Origin: Halanaerobium saccharolyticum subsp. saccharolyticum DSM 6643
GTDB taxonomy: Bacteria > Bacillota > Halanaerobiia > Halanaerobiales > Halanaerobiaceae
DNA length: 64,000 bases
Direction of reading: 5' to 3'
NCBI RefSeq assembly: GCF_000350165.1
Contig: NZ_CAUI01000023.1
Location: 496,001 to 560,000, forward strand
Notes under the pieces: generated by a model
Databases searched by the model: none
What the model saw: only the letters and a program-made list of their open reading frames with translations
Told to the model about the DNA's origin: nothing
Program-made: the position numbers and the translations under genes
Shown here: positions 49,774 to 62,088 of the stretch, in pieces
How positions within the stretch are numbered: position 1 is the stretch's first letter
Layout: each line of letters starts with the position of its first letter

Positions 49774-50865
49774 TCAAATTAAATTGTGCGCAATCAAATC
49801 TAATATATCTTTTGCAGAAGGTGGGCAGCCCTTAACAAAACTATCAGCACCACTGCAGCAGCTGCCAATTCCAACTCCAGAAAATTCTTCCCCCTGATAA
49901 CCTTGACCAATTTTAATTTTAGTATTTATTTTATCCAGCTTCCCTTTTTCTTCTATTCGTTTTAAAGCATGAATTAAACTGCCATAACAGGCTGAACAGG
50001 CATTATTAGCTTCTATTCTTTCTGCTAACTTTTTAATTTTTTTGGAGGAATATTCAATTTCAACTCCCTGATCTTTATTTAATTCAACTATTTCTGCCCT
50101 GGATAAATCTTTAAAACCAACTCCTATTTGAGCAGCTATTTCTATATATTTAACTTCGGCTGTAGAATAGCCGAGCAAACTAGCTGCATAACTATCAACC
50201 AGCACCGGATCTTGAGCAGCAATAATTCTATTCATTTTAACTGGATTACCGCCTTCTTCAAAATCTAAATCTCCATAAATACCATCTACAATAACTAAAT
50301 CTTGTTTTAAAAGCTTATTTAAATAAGCTATCGGCTGATGCAGTCCTTGGCGGTGAAATTTTCTTTTTTCAAAATCAGAAATACAACCCTTAAGATTTTT
50401 CAAAGCACAGGTGATATTAGTCTGACAGTGGCCTTTAAGCACGGGAAAATTGATCAAATAATCAGCTGCAAGAGCTTTTTCTGCTATTTCAATTTCTAAG
50501 CCCTGATAAGATTTTTTAATGAAATTATCATTTTTTAAATTATATAATGGAAGATCATAATCCTGGGCCAGCTTTTGATAACCGCAGACTTCAAAGGCGG
50601 TATCAGTATCTGCTCCCACCCAGGAACCTTCAATAATCATCAAATTATTAAAACCTCGCTGCTGAAGATATTCAATAACTCCCTGCACAATTTTGGGATC
50701 AGTGGTCGCTCCAACTTCTGCTTTAGTAGCATTGATCAAATTTGGTTTTAAAGCAATCAAATCATCTAACTGCAGCTCAGCTTCAATTTTAGTTTTTTGC
50801 AGCAGTTCCTGAACCATTTTCTTAGCCTGGTCACCATAATTAATAAAAATTTGATTTTGTTTCAC
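49774..50865 (-). CDS. DUF362 protein with C-terminal cysteine cluster
   Basis: A 363-residue protein. LDDLIALKPNLINA, TDPKIVQGVIEYLQQRGFNN, INFPVLKGHCQTNITCALKN and IAAQDPVLVDSYAASLLGY place it in DUF362. A C-terminal Cys-rich part (NNACSACYGSLIHAL and GIGSCCSGADSFVKGCPPS) differs from the usual ferredoxin 4Fe-4S pair but could bind a cluster. The start is GTG at 50865, with GGAAGG eight bases upstream. Function of DUF362 is unknown to me; it is sometimes linked to metal or redox pathways. Followed on the same strand from an aminotransferase (57-base gap), so the pair may be an operon. Confidence 0.82.
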   Translation of the reverse strand: MKQNQIFINYGDQAKKMVQELLQKTKIEAELQLDDLIALKPNLINATKAEVGATTDPKIVQGVIEYLQQRGFNNLMIIEGSWVGADTDTAFEVCGYQKLAQDYDLPLYNLKNDNFIKKSYQGLEIEIAEKALAADYLINFPVLKGHCQTNITCALKNLKGCISDFEKRKFHRQGLHQPIAYLNKLLKQDLVIVDGIYGDLDFEEGGNPVKMNRIIAAQDPVLVDSYAASLLGYSTAEVKYIEIAAQIGVGFKDLSRAEIVELNKDQGVEIEYSSKKIKKLAERIEANNACSACYGSLIHALKRIEEKGKLDKINTKIKIGQGYQGEEFSGVGIGSCCSGADSFVKGCPPSAKDILDLIAHNLI

Positions 50866-50922
50866 AAAAATCACCTTCCAGCTGCTTTTGTTTGCTATTT
50901 AGTAAAGATTATTTAGATAAAA

Positions 50923-52038
50923 CTAATTGTACTCATGCAGAAATTCTTTCAGCAGAGCTAAACCTGTTTTTAGCTCACTTTGATTACCAGCAAAACCAAT
51001 CCGAATAAACTTTTCTCTACCAAAGGCAATCCCCGGTACAACTAAAACACCTTTTTCTTTAAATAACTTTTTAGCAAAGCTTTCAGAGTCAAGATCCAAC
51101 TTATATTTTAAAAAAGCTGTTGTACCTCCATTTGGTTTAACATATTCAATTAAATCTTCACTCTGCACCCAATCATCTAATAGCTCAAGCTGTTTTTTTA
51201 CCTTGGCCAGATTTCTTTTTAAAATCTTTTCCTTATTTTCCAGAGCAATTACAGAAAGATAATCAGAAATCATGCTGTTGCTGATAGTTGTGTAATCACG
51301 ATGCAGTTGACAGAGTTCTATCACTGCTTCAGGTGCAGCAATCCAGCCCATTCTCAGTCCAGCTAAAGAGAAAACTTTGGACATACTGCCCACACTTATT
51401 CCTTTTTCGTAGAGATCAACAATAGAAGGTATCTCTTCCTCCAGATCAAAACCACGGTAAACTTCATCTGCTAAAATATAAGCATCAGCAGCTCTTGCTA
51501 TTTCCACAATTTCTGCTAAGATTTTTTTGTTCATAACTACTCCCGAAGGGTTGTTGGGATTATTAATTGCAATCAGCTTTGTTTTTGGATTAACTAGTTC
51601 TTTGAGTTTTTCTAAATCTGGCAGAAATCCATCCTCATATTTTAAATCCAGCTTTTTAACTTCCGCTCCAAAAGACTCAGGAATAGAATAAAGCTGCTGA
51701 TAGGTTGGAAATACTGAAACTACTTGATCATCAGCTTCTACTAAAGAATAAAGCAAAAGAAAGTTAGCCCCAATAGCTCCATGTGAGGGTAAAATATTTT
51801 TGGGATCAACACTGTCATAAAGACTGCTGACTCCTTTTTTAAAAGCAGCTGAACCCTTGATATCTCCATAGGTAAGCTGCATCTTTTTTATTTCTTCCAG
51901 CCTGGCAGCTGGATTATCACTAAAATTTAATAATTCCTCTACTGTCAGTGATTCCACACAGGTTTCTGCAATATTGTATTCAGCATCCATCTCATACTCA
52001 TTCATCCACTCTTCTACTTTAAATGCTGCTATTTTCAT
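50923..52038 (-). CDS. PLP-dependent aminotransferase, class I/II
   Basis: A 371-residue fold-type I enzyme. Asn-Pro-Asn-Asn-Pro motif LIAINNPNNPSGVVMNKKI (about 160), Asp/Tyr in ILADEVYRGFD (about 190), PLP Lys in VGSMSKVFSLAGLRMGWIAA (about 220), and substrate Arg in KFIRIGFAG (about 350). The substrate is unknown; the group includes aspartate/alanine-type enzymes and cystathionine lyase relatives. It leads the pair with the DUF362 gene and is isolated from the ABC genes by a strong terminator. Confidence 0.9.
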   Translation of the reverse strand: MKIAAFKVEEWMNEYEMDAEYNIAETCVESLTVEELLNFSDNPAARLEEIKKMQLTYGDIKGSAAFKKGVSSLYDSVDPKNILPSHGAIGANFLLLYSLVEADDQVVSVFPTYQQLYSIPESFGAEVKKLDLKYEDGFLPDLEKLKELVNPKTKLIAINNPNNPSGVVMNKKILAEIVEIARAADAYILADEVYRGFDLEEEIPSIVDLYEKGISVGSMSKVFSLAGLRMGWIAAPEAVIELCQLHRDYTTISNSMISDYLSVIALENKEKILKRNLAKVKKQLELLDDWVQSEDLIEYVKPNGGTTAFLKYKLDLDSESFAKKLFKEKGVLVVPGIAFGREKFIRIGFAGNQSELKTGLALLKEFLHEYN

Positions 52039-52146
52039 TTTTTTGCCTCCAATTTTATATTTGTGAATTATTTATTCTGTACCCGGTACCAACCAACATC
52101 CAGATAAGAAATGCTTATGGCTATTTTATCAGAAAAATAAGAAAAA

Positions 52147-52190
52147 CTCTACCAGCTTAGCTAGATTAGCTAAGCAAGTAGAGTCTTTTT
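52147..52190. terminator. Bidirectional terminator between ABC permease and aminotransferase
   Basis: CTCTACcaGCTTAGCT and AGCTAAGCaaGTAGAG enclose a short loop, followed by TCTTTTTT. Confidence 0.9.
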
Positions 52191-52209
52191 TGCTAAAAAA
52201 TATAAATTT

Positions 52210-53052
52210 TTACTTGCCTGAGCCCATTGTCAAACCTCGAATAAAGTATTTTTGTAAGAAAACAAAAACTATAATTGTCGGAATAGTAGCCAGTATTGCT
52301 CCGGCTACTAAAACACTCCAGGAGGTTATAAAATTACCTTTAAGTGTTGCCAGACCAGCAGTTACAGGTTTAAATTTATCATCGCGCAATAAAACTAAGG
52401 CCCAGATATAATCGTTAAAAATCCAGGTAAATTCTAAAGTTCCAAGTGCTGCTAGAGCAGGCAGAGAAAGTGGTAAATAAATTTTATAAAAAATCTTAAA
52501 TTCTGAAGCTCCATCTATTCTTGCTGCTTCAGATAATTCATCTGGAATAGTTATCATGTAATTTCTTAAGAAAAATGAGCAAAAACCCATCTGAAAAACA
52601 GTATGAATCATTATTAAACCCCAGTAATTATTATAAATTCCCAGAAAATTACTCAGCTGAAAGACTGGAATTAATAAAATTTGAAATGGGATTAACATTC
52701 CTCCCACAAACATTAAATAAATTATCATATTACCTTTAAATTTATATTTCGCCAGCGCAAAACCAACCAAAGAAGATAAAGCCAGAGTTCCAATTAAAGA
52801 CGGAATGGTTATTATAAAACTATTTTTTAAGTAGGTATTTAAATTCCCCTCTGACCAGGCTGTGGCAAAATTACTAAAGGTCACCTGATCAGGCAGACTC
52901 CAAAATCCATTATTCATGATATCATCCATTGTCCTGATCGAAGTTAAAAAAGCGCCAAATACAGGCAGCAGCCAGACTAGCACAAATAGTAAAAGAGCTA
53001 TAAATATAGCTGCATGTTTAAGTCTCTTTTTTTGATGTAGCGATAAATTCAT
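52210..53052 (-). CDS. CUT1 sugar ABC permease, second (MalG-like)
   Basis: A 280-residue permease with six helices. The EAA loop SEAARIDGASEFKIFYKIYL (about residue 185) and the C-terminal QKYFIRGLTMGSGK are typical of CUT1 inner-membrane proteins. It forms a heterodimer with the preceding permease. The ATG shares a base with the previous stop (TAATG), coupling translation. No ATPase gene is in the operon, so a shared MsmK/MalK-type ATPase must serve. Confidence 0.92.
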   Translation of the reverse strand: MNLSLHQKKRLKHAAIFIALLLFVLVWLLPVFGAFLTSIRTMDDIMNNGFWSLPDQVTFSNFATAWSEGNLNTYLKNSFIITIPSLIGTLALSSLVGFALAKYKFKGNMIIYLMFVGGMLIPFQILLIPVFQLSNFLGIYNNYWGLIMIHTVFQMGFCSFFLRNYMITIPDELSEAARIDGASEFKIFYKIYLPLSLPALAALGTLEFTWIFNDYIWALVLLRDDKFKPVTAGLATLKGNFITSWSVLVAGAILATIPTIIVFVFLQKYFIRGLTMGSGK

Positions 53053-53918
53053 TATTCAAGCTCCCCTTTCCTGATCTGGCGTAAATAAATAACTATAAAG
53101 ATAAACATAATTGCAAATAAAACTACAGCTATTGAAGCCCCATAACCCATATTATAATTTTTGAAAGCTTCGGTATACATATAATGTGCTAAAACATTGG
53201 TTGAATTAAAAGGCCCACCTCTAGTCATCATGCTGACAAAGTCAAAAGCTCTCAGGGACTGAATCATGGTTATTACAATTACAATTACGGTGGTTGGCTT
53301 TAAAAGTGGTAGAATAATATATCTAAATCGCTGCCAGGGACTGGCCCCATCAATACGAGAAGCCTCAATTACAGTTGGCGAAATTGCTGTTAAACCAGAT
53401 AAAAATAAAAGCATTACATAACCTGTATGCCGCCAGACTGCTGCTCCAATAACAGCATATAAAGCAGTATTTGGGTTGCTCAGCCAGCCTCTGGTTAATC
53501 TTTCTAAACCAATATAAGTTAAAGTATTATTTAAAAGTCCACCCTGAGGTTGATAAATCCAGGACCAGATTAAGCCAATTACAACCGGTGCTAAAATCAT
53601 AGGCGAATAAATAGCCGCCTTATATCCTCTTGCCCATTTAATTTCCTGACTCAAAAGCATTGCTAAAAATAGACCGACAGTAACCGGAATTGCCATAAAA
53701 ATTATCAGCCATTTAACATTATTAACTAATGATGTATAAAAAATAGGATCATTAAATAATTGCAGATAGTTATCGATTCCCTGAAATTGAGGTGCTGTTA
53801 TCCCGTCCCAATTTGTTAAGCTTAAATACATGGTATAAATTGTTGGTGCAATAACCCAGACAGTATATAAGCTTAAAGGTATTGACAAAAATAACCATGG
53901 AATATGCTTTCTCTTCAA
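53052..53918 (-). CDS. CUT1 sugar ABC permease, first (MalF-like)
   Basis: A 288-residue permease with six helices; EAA loop VIEASRIDGASPWQRFRYII (about residue 190). Start is TTG at 53918, behind AGGAGG eight bases away. It lies between the binding-protein gene (separated by a stable hairpin) and the second permease. Confidence 0.92.
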   Translation of the reverse strand: MKRKHIPWLFLSIPLSLYTVWVIAPTIYTMYLSLTNWDGITAPQFQGIDNYLQLFNDPIFYTSLVNNVKWLIIFMAIPVTVGLFLAMLLSQEIKWARGYKAAIYSPMILAPVVIGLIWSWIYQPQGGLLNNTLTYIGLERLTRGWLSNPNTALYAVIGAAVWRHTGYVMLLFLSGLTAISPTVIEASRIDGASPWQRFRYIILPLLKPTTVIVIVITMIQSLRAFDFVSMMTRGGPFNSTNVLAHYMYTEAFKNYNMGYGASIAVVLFAIMFIFIVIYLRQIRKGELE

Positions 53919-53940
53919 ATTCTAAACCTCCTAAAAATTA

Positions 53941-53969
53941 TCACCTGTGAGATATTATCCCACAGGTGA
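53941..53969 (-). terminator. Intercistronic hairpin after the sugar-binding protein
   Basis: TCACCTGTG and CACAGGTGA form a 9-bp perfect stem between binding protein and permease. Followed on the minus strand by TAATTTTT. Such hairpins often keep binding-protein mRNA more abundant than permease mRNA. Confidence 0.7.
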
Positions 53970-53981
53970 CTTTAGTTTTAA

Positions 53982-55229
53982 TTAGTCATTGATAAAATTC
54001 TGACGATGTGCTTCCATTTTCTCCATGATCTCTCTATAATTAGCTGGTGAATACCAAAATTCCATTAAAGAATCCATTGTTTTATCAGCTAATTCTGGAT
54101 CCATATCACGATCATAGAATTGTGCTAACTCATCAGTTTCATCAATCATTTTTCTGCCTTTATTGGTTAATCCATCATATATATCAGCAGGCATATCTTT
54201 ATTGGTTACCAGACGACCTAAGTCTTCAGCAAAGAGACGCTGTCCTTCGACCGAACCAAGGAAAGCTATAAAATCTTTTGCCAGTTCTGGATTAGGCGCT
54301 TTTGCAGGAATCATAAAACCATCTGTAGGTAGATCTTCGGCAACCGGAACATCTTCGTCAATAATTGGGAAACGGAAGAAGTTTAAGTCTTGACTTACCT
54401 CTTCAGATGTTGCATCTAAAATAAACTGTCCCATTAAATACATCGCTGCATCTCCTCGGGAAAGGAACTGTAAACCTTCCTGCCAGGAGTAGGCTGCTGC
54501 ATTTTCTACAAAATAGTCATTTTCAATTAAGTACTTCCATTTTTCAAATACATCTGCAACTCTCTCATCTGTAAATGGAATATTACCAGCCATCAATTCT
54601 TTATGGAATTCTGCACCATTGATTCTCATATTGAAATAATCAAAGAAAGCAGCTGCAGTCCAGCGGAATTTAGTACCAATTGCAAATGGAGTAATTCCAT
54701 TGGCTTTAAGAGTTTCTCCTACTTCCAGGAATTCATCCCAGGTTTGAGGCTCTTCTAAGCCATACTCTTCAAAAATTGATTCTCTGTAAAATACAGACCA
54801 CCAGTAGTAGTTATGAGGTAAAAAGTAAGCTTTACCATCATAGATACTGATACTCTGAAAAGCTTTTGGGAATTTTTCGTAGAAGTTTTCTTCTTCCCAG
54901 ACATCAGAAATATCCATAACCAAATTTCTGTCTACAAAATATCCAGCTCTATTGCCAGCAAACCAGCTGAATACATCAGGTGGATTATCGGAAGTTAACC
55001 AGACTCTAATTGCCTGTTTAAAATCTTCATGAGCTGTAATGTTCAATTCAACATCAACATCAGGATTCATTTCTTCATACTGAGCCACTAACTCTTTCAT
55101 AACTGCTCTTGGAGCTGGGTCACTTGTATAAGTATTAACAACTAAAGTGTCCTGTGCTGCTGCAGAGAAAGACAAAGCTAAAACCATAACTAAAGTAATT
55201 GCAATAAGTGAAAAATTCTTAAAATTCAT
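53982..55229 (-). CDS. CUT1 extracellular sugar-binding protein
   Basis: A 415-residue exported protein. Signal peptide about 1-25 (LIAITLVMVLALSFSAAAQ) without lipobox Cys. DTLVVNTYTSDPAPRAVMKE and DVFSWFAGNRAGYFVDRNLV, ITPFAIGTKFRWTAAAFFDY and the C-terminal AKDFIAFLGSVEGQRLFAED fit family 1 binding proteins. It delivers an oligosaccharide to the permeases. An operator (55263-55279) sits in its promoter, linking it to the LacI next door and to the glycosidases. Confidence 0.92.
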   Translation of the reverse strand: MNFKNFSLIAITLVMVLALSFSAAAQDTLVVNTYTSDPAPRAVMKELVAQYEEMNPDVDVELNITAHEDFKQAIRVWLTSDNPPDVFSWFAGNRAGYFVDRNLVMDISDVWEEENFYEKFPKAFQSISIYDGKAYFLPHNYYWWSVFYRESIFEEYGLEEPQTWDEFLEVGETLKANGITPFAIGTKFRWTAAAFFDYFNMRINGAEFHKELMAGNIPFTDERVADVFEKWKYLIENDYFVENAAAYSWQEGLQFLSRGDAAMYLMGQFILDATSEEVSQDLNFFRFPIIDEDVPVAEDLPTDGFMIPAKAPNPELAKDFIAFLGSVEGQRLFAEDLGRLVTNKDMPADIYDGLTNKGRKMIDETDELAQFYDRDMDPELADKTMDSLMEFWYSPANYREIMEKMEAHRQNFIND

Positions 55230-55262
55230 TAAAAATAACCCCCTTTTGATTTTTAAAACACT

Positions 55263-55279
55263 ATTTAAACGTTTTAAAT
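55263..55279. promoter_or_regulatory. LacI-type operator, upstream of the binding protein
   Basis: ATTTAAACGTTTTAAAT: near-palindrome centred on ACGT, nearly identical to 56387 and 61867. About 35 bases upstream of the start. Confidence 0.75.
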
Positions 55280-55368
55280 TATGATTAAATTATCCCTCCT
55301 TTTTTTATTTTTGCTGATATTTACTGATAAAAACCAGTTTCAGATCAGTTTTATCAAACTAATTTTCA

Positions 55369-56373
55369 TTAAAATTTCCTACTTGAATCTCTAATAATTA
55401 GTTCTGTAGGAAAGATAAAAAACTTTTCTTTGTCACTTAAAGATTTTCCAGCTATTCTTTTTAGCAAAATTTCTGCTGCTTTTTTTCCCATTTGACTTAC
55501 TGGTATATTAACAGTGGTTAATGATGGATTATAGAAATTAGCCATTTTAATATTATCGATTCCAATAACTGATATTTCTGCTGGCACTTCCACTTTCTTA
55601 GCAATCAAAGCCTGGATTACTCCAATTGCAATCTCATCATTTAAACAGACAACAGCAGTCGGCTTTTCCTTTCTGGCTGCTATTTTTTTGCCGACTGCAT
55701 AACCACCCTCCATTTTTAAATAATCATAATAGATATTTTCTTCTTTTAGTTCCAGTTGATGTTTCATCAGAGCACTTTTAAAACCATTTAATCTTTCTAA
55801 ACTTTGGCCGGCAAAAGCCAAATTTTTATGCCCCAAAGAAATTAAATAATCAGCTGCCTGGTAAGCAGCATGATAGACATCACTTTTAACTACAGGAATT
55901 AAATCATGATCTACACCATCTCGATCTACAAATACAACCGGAACATTTTGCTTAACTAGTTCAATAATCAGCTCATTATGCTTTTCCATTACATCTCCAA
56001 CACAGGCAAAAATAGCACCATCAACCTGACCGGAACGAAACATATTAATATATCGTAGCTCTTCTTCACTCTGATAATCAGTGCTGCAGAGAATAACATT
56101 AAAATCCTGACTGCGTACATAATCTTTAATTGACTGGGCCAGCTCCGCAAAAAAAGGATTCACTACTTCTGGAATTACAAGGCCAATAGTATTGGTTGAT
56201 TTTTTTACTAAAGCCCTTGCTCTTGCATTTGGTATATAATTAAGTTCTTCTGCGATATTTTTGATTCTAATTTTAGTATCTTTGTTTACTTTATCGCTGC
56301 CATTAAGCGCAAGCGAGACTGTTGCTAAAGAAACACCTGCTTTACTGGCAATATCATTTAAAGTTACAGCCAT
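55369..56373 (-). CDS. LacI-family repressor of the glycosidase locus
   Basis: A 334-residue repressor with HTH LNDIASKAGVSLATVSLALN and hinge YIPNARARALVKKSTNTIGL. Effector domain: IPEVVNPFFAELAQSIKDYV, GAIFACVGDVMEKHNELIIE, VVCLNDEIAIGVIQALI, EISVIGIDNIKMANFYNPSL. It lies between the ABC operon and the lacZ gene and is flanked by operators. GAGGTG precedes the ATG. An oligosaccharide or its hydrolysis product is the likely inducer. Confidence 0.93.
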   Translation of the reverse strand: MAVTLNDIASKAGVSLATVSLALNGSDKVNKDTKIRIKNIAEELNYIPNARARALVKKSTNTIGLVIPEVVNPFFAELAQSIKDYVRSQDFNVILCSTDYQSEEELRYINMFRSGQVDGAIFACVGDVMEKHNELIIELVKQNVPVVFVDRDGVDHDLIPVVKSDVYHAAYQAADYLISLGHKNLAFAGQSLERLNGFKSALMKHQLELKEENIYYDYLKMEGGYAVGKKIAARKEKPTAVVCLNDEIAIGVIQALIAKKVEVPAEISVIGIDNIKMANFYNPSLTTVNIPVSQMGKKAAEILLKRIAGKSLSDKEKFFIFPTELIIRDSSRKF

Positions 56374-56386
56374 CTAATCCACCTCA

Positions 56387-56402
56387 TTTAAAACGTTTAA
56401 AA
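56387..56402. promoter_or_regulatory. LacI-type operator, upstream of lacI
   Basis: TTTAAAACGTTTAAAA, 14 bases upstream of the lacI start, overlapping its leader; suggests autoregulation. Confidence 0.75.
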
Positions 56403-56471
56403 TATTGTATTCTTAGAATACCAAATTTTCTAACAATTTGCAAGATTTATTTTCATTTATTCTTTTTTTAT

Positions 56472-56504
56472 TAGCTGGTACAAAATCTTGTTCTGTACCA
56501 GCTA
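56472..56504 (-). terminator. Terminator after lacZ
   Basis: TAGCTGGTACA pairs with TGTACCAGCTA, an 11-bp perfect stem, on the minus strand followed by an A-rich then T-poor run, so the stop may be weak. It ends the GH3-lacZ unit. Confidence 0.7.
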
Positions 56505-56519
56505 TTTATCTATCAGATA

Positions 56520-59594
<3,075 letters not shown>

Positions 59595-59608
59595 TCAACT
59601 CACCTCAT

Positions 59609-61843
59609 TTAATTATTTTCATATATATCTAAAATTTCTTCTATCTCCTCGAAACTGACCTGTTCTGGGGTAAAAAAATGCATTCTATACAGCGGCCAGG
59701 CTTTCAAAAATCCAATTTCTTCAATCTCCGCTTCCGTTAATACTTCTTTTACTGCTTTTTCACCTAAAGGATCAGCAAGCCAATCCTCAAAGGGACTTTT
59801 TGCTGTTAAGTCTTTAAGCACAAAGGAACTTTCAACCTCAATATCTTCTGTAAATTTAATCTCTCTGGATGAAGCACCAATCATGATCTTAAAGCGGTCG
59901 GATTCTACAATCCAGCCTGCCTGCGGATGATAATAAGCTAAATCTTGATAATCTAATTCTAATTCCAGCCATTCTTTTTCTCCAGGCTCTAATTCGATTT
60001 TACCAAATCCTTTAAGCTCCTTCGGCGGCCTCGCAAGGCTAGGGTTCTGCTGAGATAGATAAAGCTGAATAATTTCTTTACCTTTAAACTGACCAGTGTT
60101 TTCTATTAAAATCTTAATTTTTAATTTATCGCCTTCTGCTAAATAATCAGGAGCCTCCAGAGCTCTATAGGCAAACTCTGTATAAGATAATCCATAACCA
60201 AAGGGGAAAAGAACTTCCATTTTTCTTTTATCATAGTAGCGATAGCCAATATAAATCCCTTCTCCATAGCGAACACTATCACTGCTGCCGGGAAAATTAA
60301 GATAAGAAGGATTATCTTCTAATTTAAGTGGATAGCTTTCTGCCAATTTTGCCGAAGGATTAATCTCCCCTGCAATAATATCTGCTAAAGCTGAGGCCCC
60401 AGCCTGTCCGGGAAGTCCTGCTTCTATAACTGCAGAAACCTTATCTAACCACTGTCTCAGATCAACGGCTGAGCCATTATTTAAAATAACAATAATATTG
60501 GGGTTAACTGCTGCCAATTCTTTAATCAGCTGATTCTGTTCTTTAGGAAGCTGCATATCCTGGCGGTCATATCCTTCTGCTTCTGCTTGCTCAGGCAAAC
60601 CTGCATAAATAATTACATAATCCTTATTTTCAGCAACCCGCAGCGCTTTTTCTTTTAAACTTTCATTTTCTCCAGGCTCAGCTTCAGAATTATAGCCTGG
60701 AGTATAATGTAATTCCAGCTCTTCCCCAAATTTGTCTTCTAAAGCCTGATAATGATTATCCAGCCTGGTTGGATTAACCTGTGAGCTTCCAATTCCCTGA
60801 TAACTAGGTTTCTGAGCCAGCTCACCCACTACTAAAATTGATTCTTTATCAGCCAGCTTTGCTGCTGTTAAAGGCAGTAGTGGCCCCTGATTTTTAAGCA
60901 GAACTATTGTTTCTCCAGCAATTTCTTTTGCCAGCTGATGATGTTCTTCGACGGGCAGCTTAAAATCTTTTTTTGCTTTTTTTTGTGTTTTTAAAATTAA
61001 TTCTAAAATTCTTCTAACGGCCTGATCAACTACTTCTTCTTTTAGTTCACCTGCCTGAACAGCATCTATAACTTTTTGATCATTAACCGGATCTGCACCT
61101 GGCATTTCAAGATCAAGACCGGCTTTTAAAGCTTTAACCCGATTATGCACAGCCCACCAGTCAGATACAACTAAATTGTCATAACCCCACTGGTCACGCA
61201 ATATATCCTGCAGCAGATAATCGTTTTCAGTTGCAAAATCACCATTTATCTGATTATAGGCTGCCATTACTGTCCAGGGATTGGCCTCTTTAATTACTTT
61301 TTCGAATGCTGCCAGATATATTTCTCTTAACGGCCTTTCGTCGATTTGAGCATCAATAGAAAAGCGCTTATATTCTTGATTATTAGCCACATAATGTTTA
61401 AGTGAAGTTCCAACACCATTTTTTTGAACTGTTTTAATAAATTCAACCGCAAGTTCAGCACTTAAAAATGGATCTTCAGAAAAATATTCAAAATTTCGCC
61501 CTCCAAGCGGTGAGCGCTTGATATTAATTCCCGGTCCTAAAAGCACATCAACTCCTCGTGCTTTTGCTTCTACAGCAAGGGCTGCTGCAGCTTTTTTTAT
61601 TAAATTCAAATCCCAACTTGCTGCTAAATTAACAGCTGTTGGAAAACAGGTTGCTTTTTTTGCAGGATCATCATGGTCTCGATCAGCAACATAGCGCACC
61701 CCATGTGGGCCATCAACTAAAAATATTGCCGGTATATTAAGCCTCTCGACTGCTTCAGTCTGCCAAAAATCTCCTCCAGAAAGCAAAGAAGCTTTTTCGC
61801 TCAATCTTAAATTTTTTAAAATCTTATCTATATCTTTTTCCAT
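59609..61843 (-). CDS. GH3 beta-glycosidase
   Basis: A 744-residue family 3 hydrolase. N-terminal barrel: ASLLSGGDFWQTEAVERLNI, FLVDGPHGVRYV, RNFEYFSEDPFLSAELAVEF; nucleophile Asp in NLVVSDWWAVHNRVKALKAG (about 228). Middle alpha/beta domain with IIVILNNGSAVDLRQWLDKV and a C-terminal fibronectin-III-like domain (KGKEIIQLYLSQQNPSLARP). No signal peptide. Beta-glucosidase or beta-xylosidase activity is likely. The ATG at 61843 follows AAAGGGG; a longer start to 61861 is less supported. First gene of the GH3-lacZ operon; its promoter holds a perfect operator. Confidence 0.93.
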   Translation of the reverse strand: MEKDIDKILKNLRLSEKASLLSGGDFWQTEAVERLNIPAIFLVDGPHGVRYVADRDHDDPAKKATCFPTAVNLAASWDLNLIKKAAAALAVEAKARGVDVLLGPGINIKRSPLGGRNFEYFSEDPFLSAELAVEFIKTVQKNGVGTSLKHYVANNQEYKRFSIDAQIDERPLREIYLAAFEKVIKEANPWTVMAAYNQINGDFATENDYLLQDILRDQWGYDNLVVSDWWAVHNRVKALKAGLDLEMPGADPVNDQKVIDAVQAGELKEEVVDQAVRRILELILKTQKKAKKDFKLPVEEHHQLAKEIAGETIVLLKNQGPLLPLTAAKLADKESILVVGELAQKPSYQGIGSSQVNPTRLDNHYQALEDKFGEELELHYTPGYNSEAEPGENESLKEKALRVAENKDYVIIYAGLPEQAEAEGYDRQDMQLPKEQNQLIKELAAVNPNIIVILNNGSAVDLRQWLDKVSAVIEAGLPGQAGASALADIIAGEINPSAKLAESYPLKLEDNPSYLNFPGSSDSVRYGEGIYIGYRYYDKRKMEVLFPFGYGLSYTEFAYRALEAPDYLAEGDKLKIKILIENTGQFKGKEIIQLYLSQQNPSLARPPKELKGFGKIELEPGEKEWLELELDYQDLAYYHPQAGWIVESDRFKIMIGASSREIKFTEDIEVESSFVLKDLTAKSPFEDWLADPLGEKAVKEVLTEAEIEEIGFLKAWPLYRMHFFTPEQVSFEEIEEILDIYENN

Positions 61844-61866
61844 TCTAAAAGCCCCTTTCATCTTCG

Positions 61867-61884
61867 TTTTAAAACGTTTTAAAA
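61867..61884. promoter_or_regulatory. LacI-type operator, upstream of GH3
   Basis: TTTTAAAACGTTTTAAAA, a perfect 18-base palindrome and the best of the three sites. Confidence 0.82.
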
Positions 61885-62019
61885 TAAAAATATTAATTTA
61901 AACCCTCTGCAAGATTTAAATGATTTAAAAATATCTTTTAACTTATATGGATATTTTAGCATAAATAATTATCATCTTCAATAATTTTCTCAAAATTTTG
62001 ATTATTAAAGAATGCAAAC

Positions 62020-62045
62020 AGGGCAACCATTTTCACGATTGCCCT
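62020..62045 (-). terminator. Terminator after the second GH2 gene
   Basis: AGGGCAA and TTGCCCT enclose a 12-base loop; on the minus strand it is followed by GTTTGC. Separates this gene from GH3. Confidence 0.6.
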
Positions 62046-62088
62046 TGATCAAACTAAGCTTAATTATTAAATATATAATCCTCAGAGC

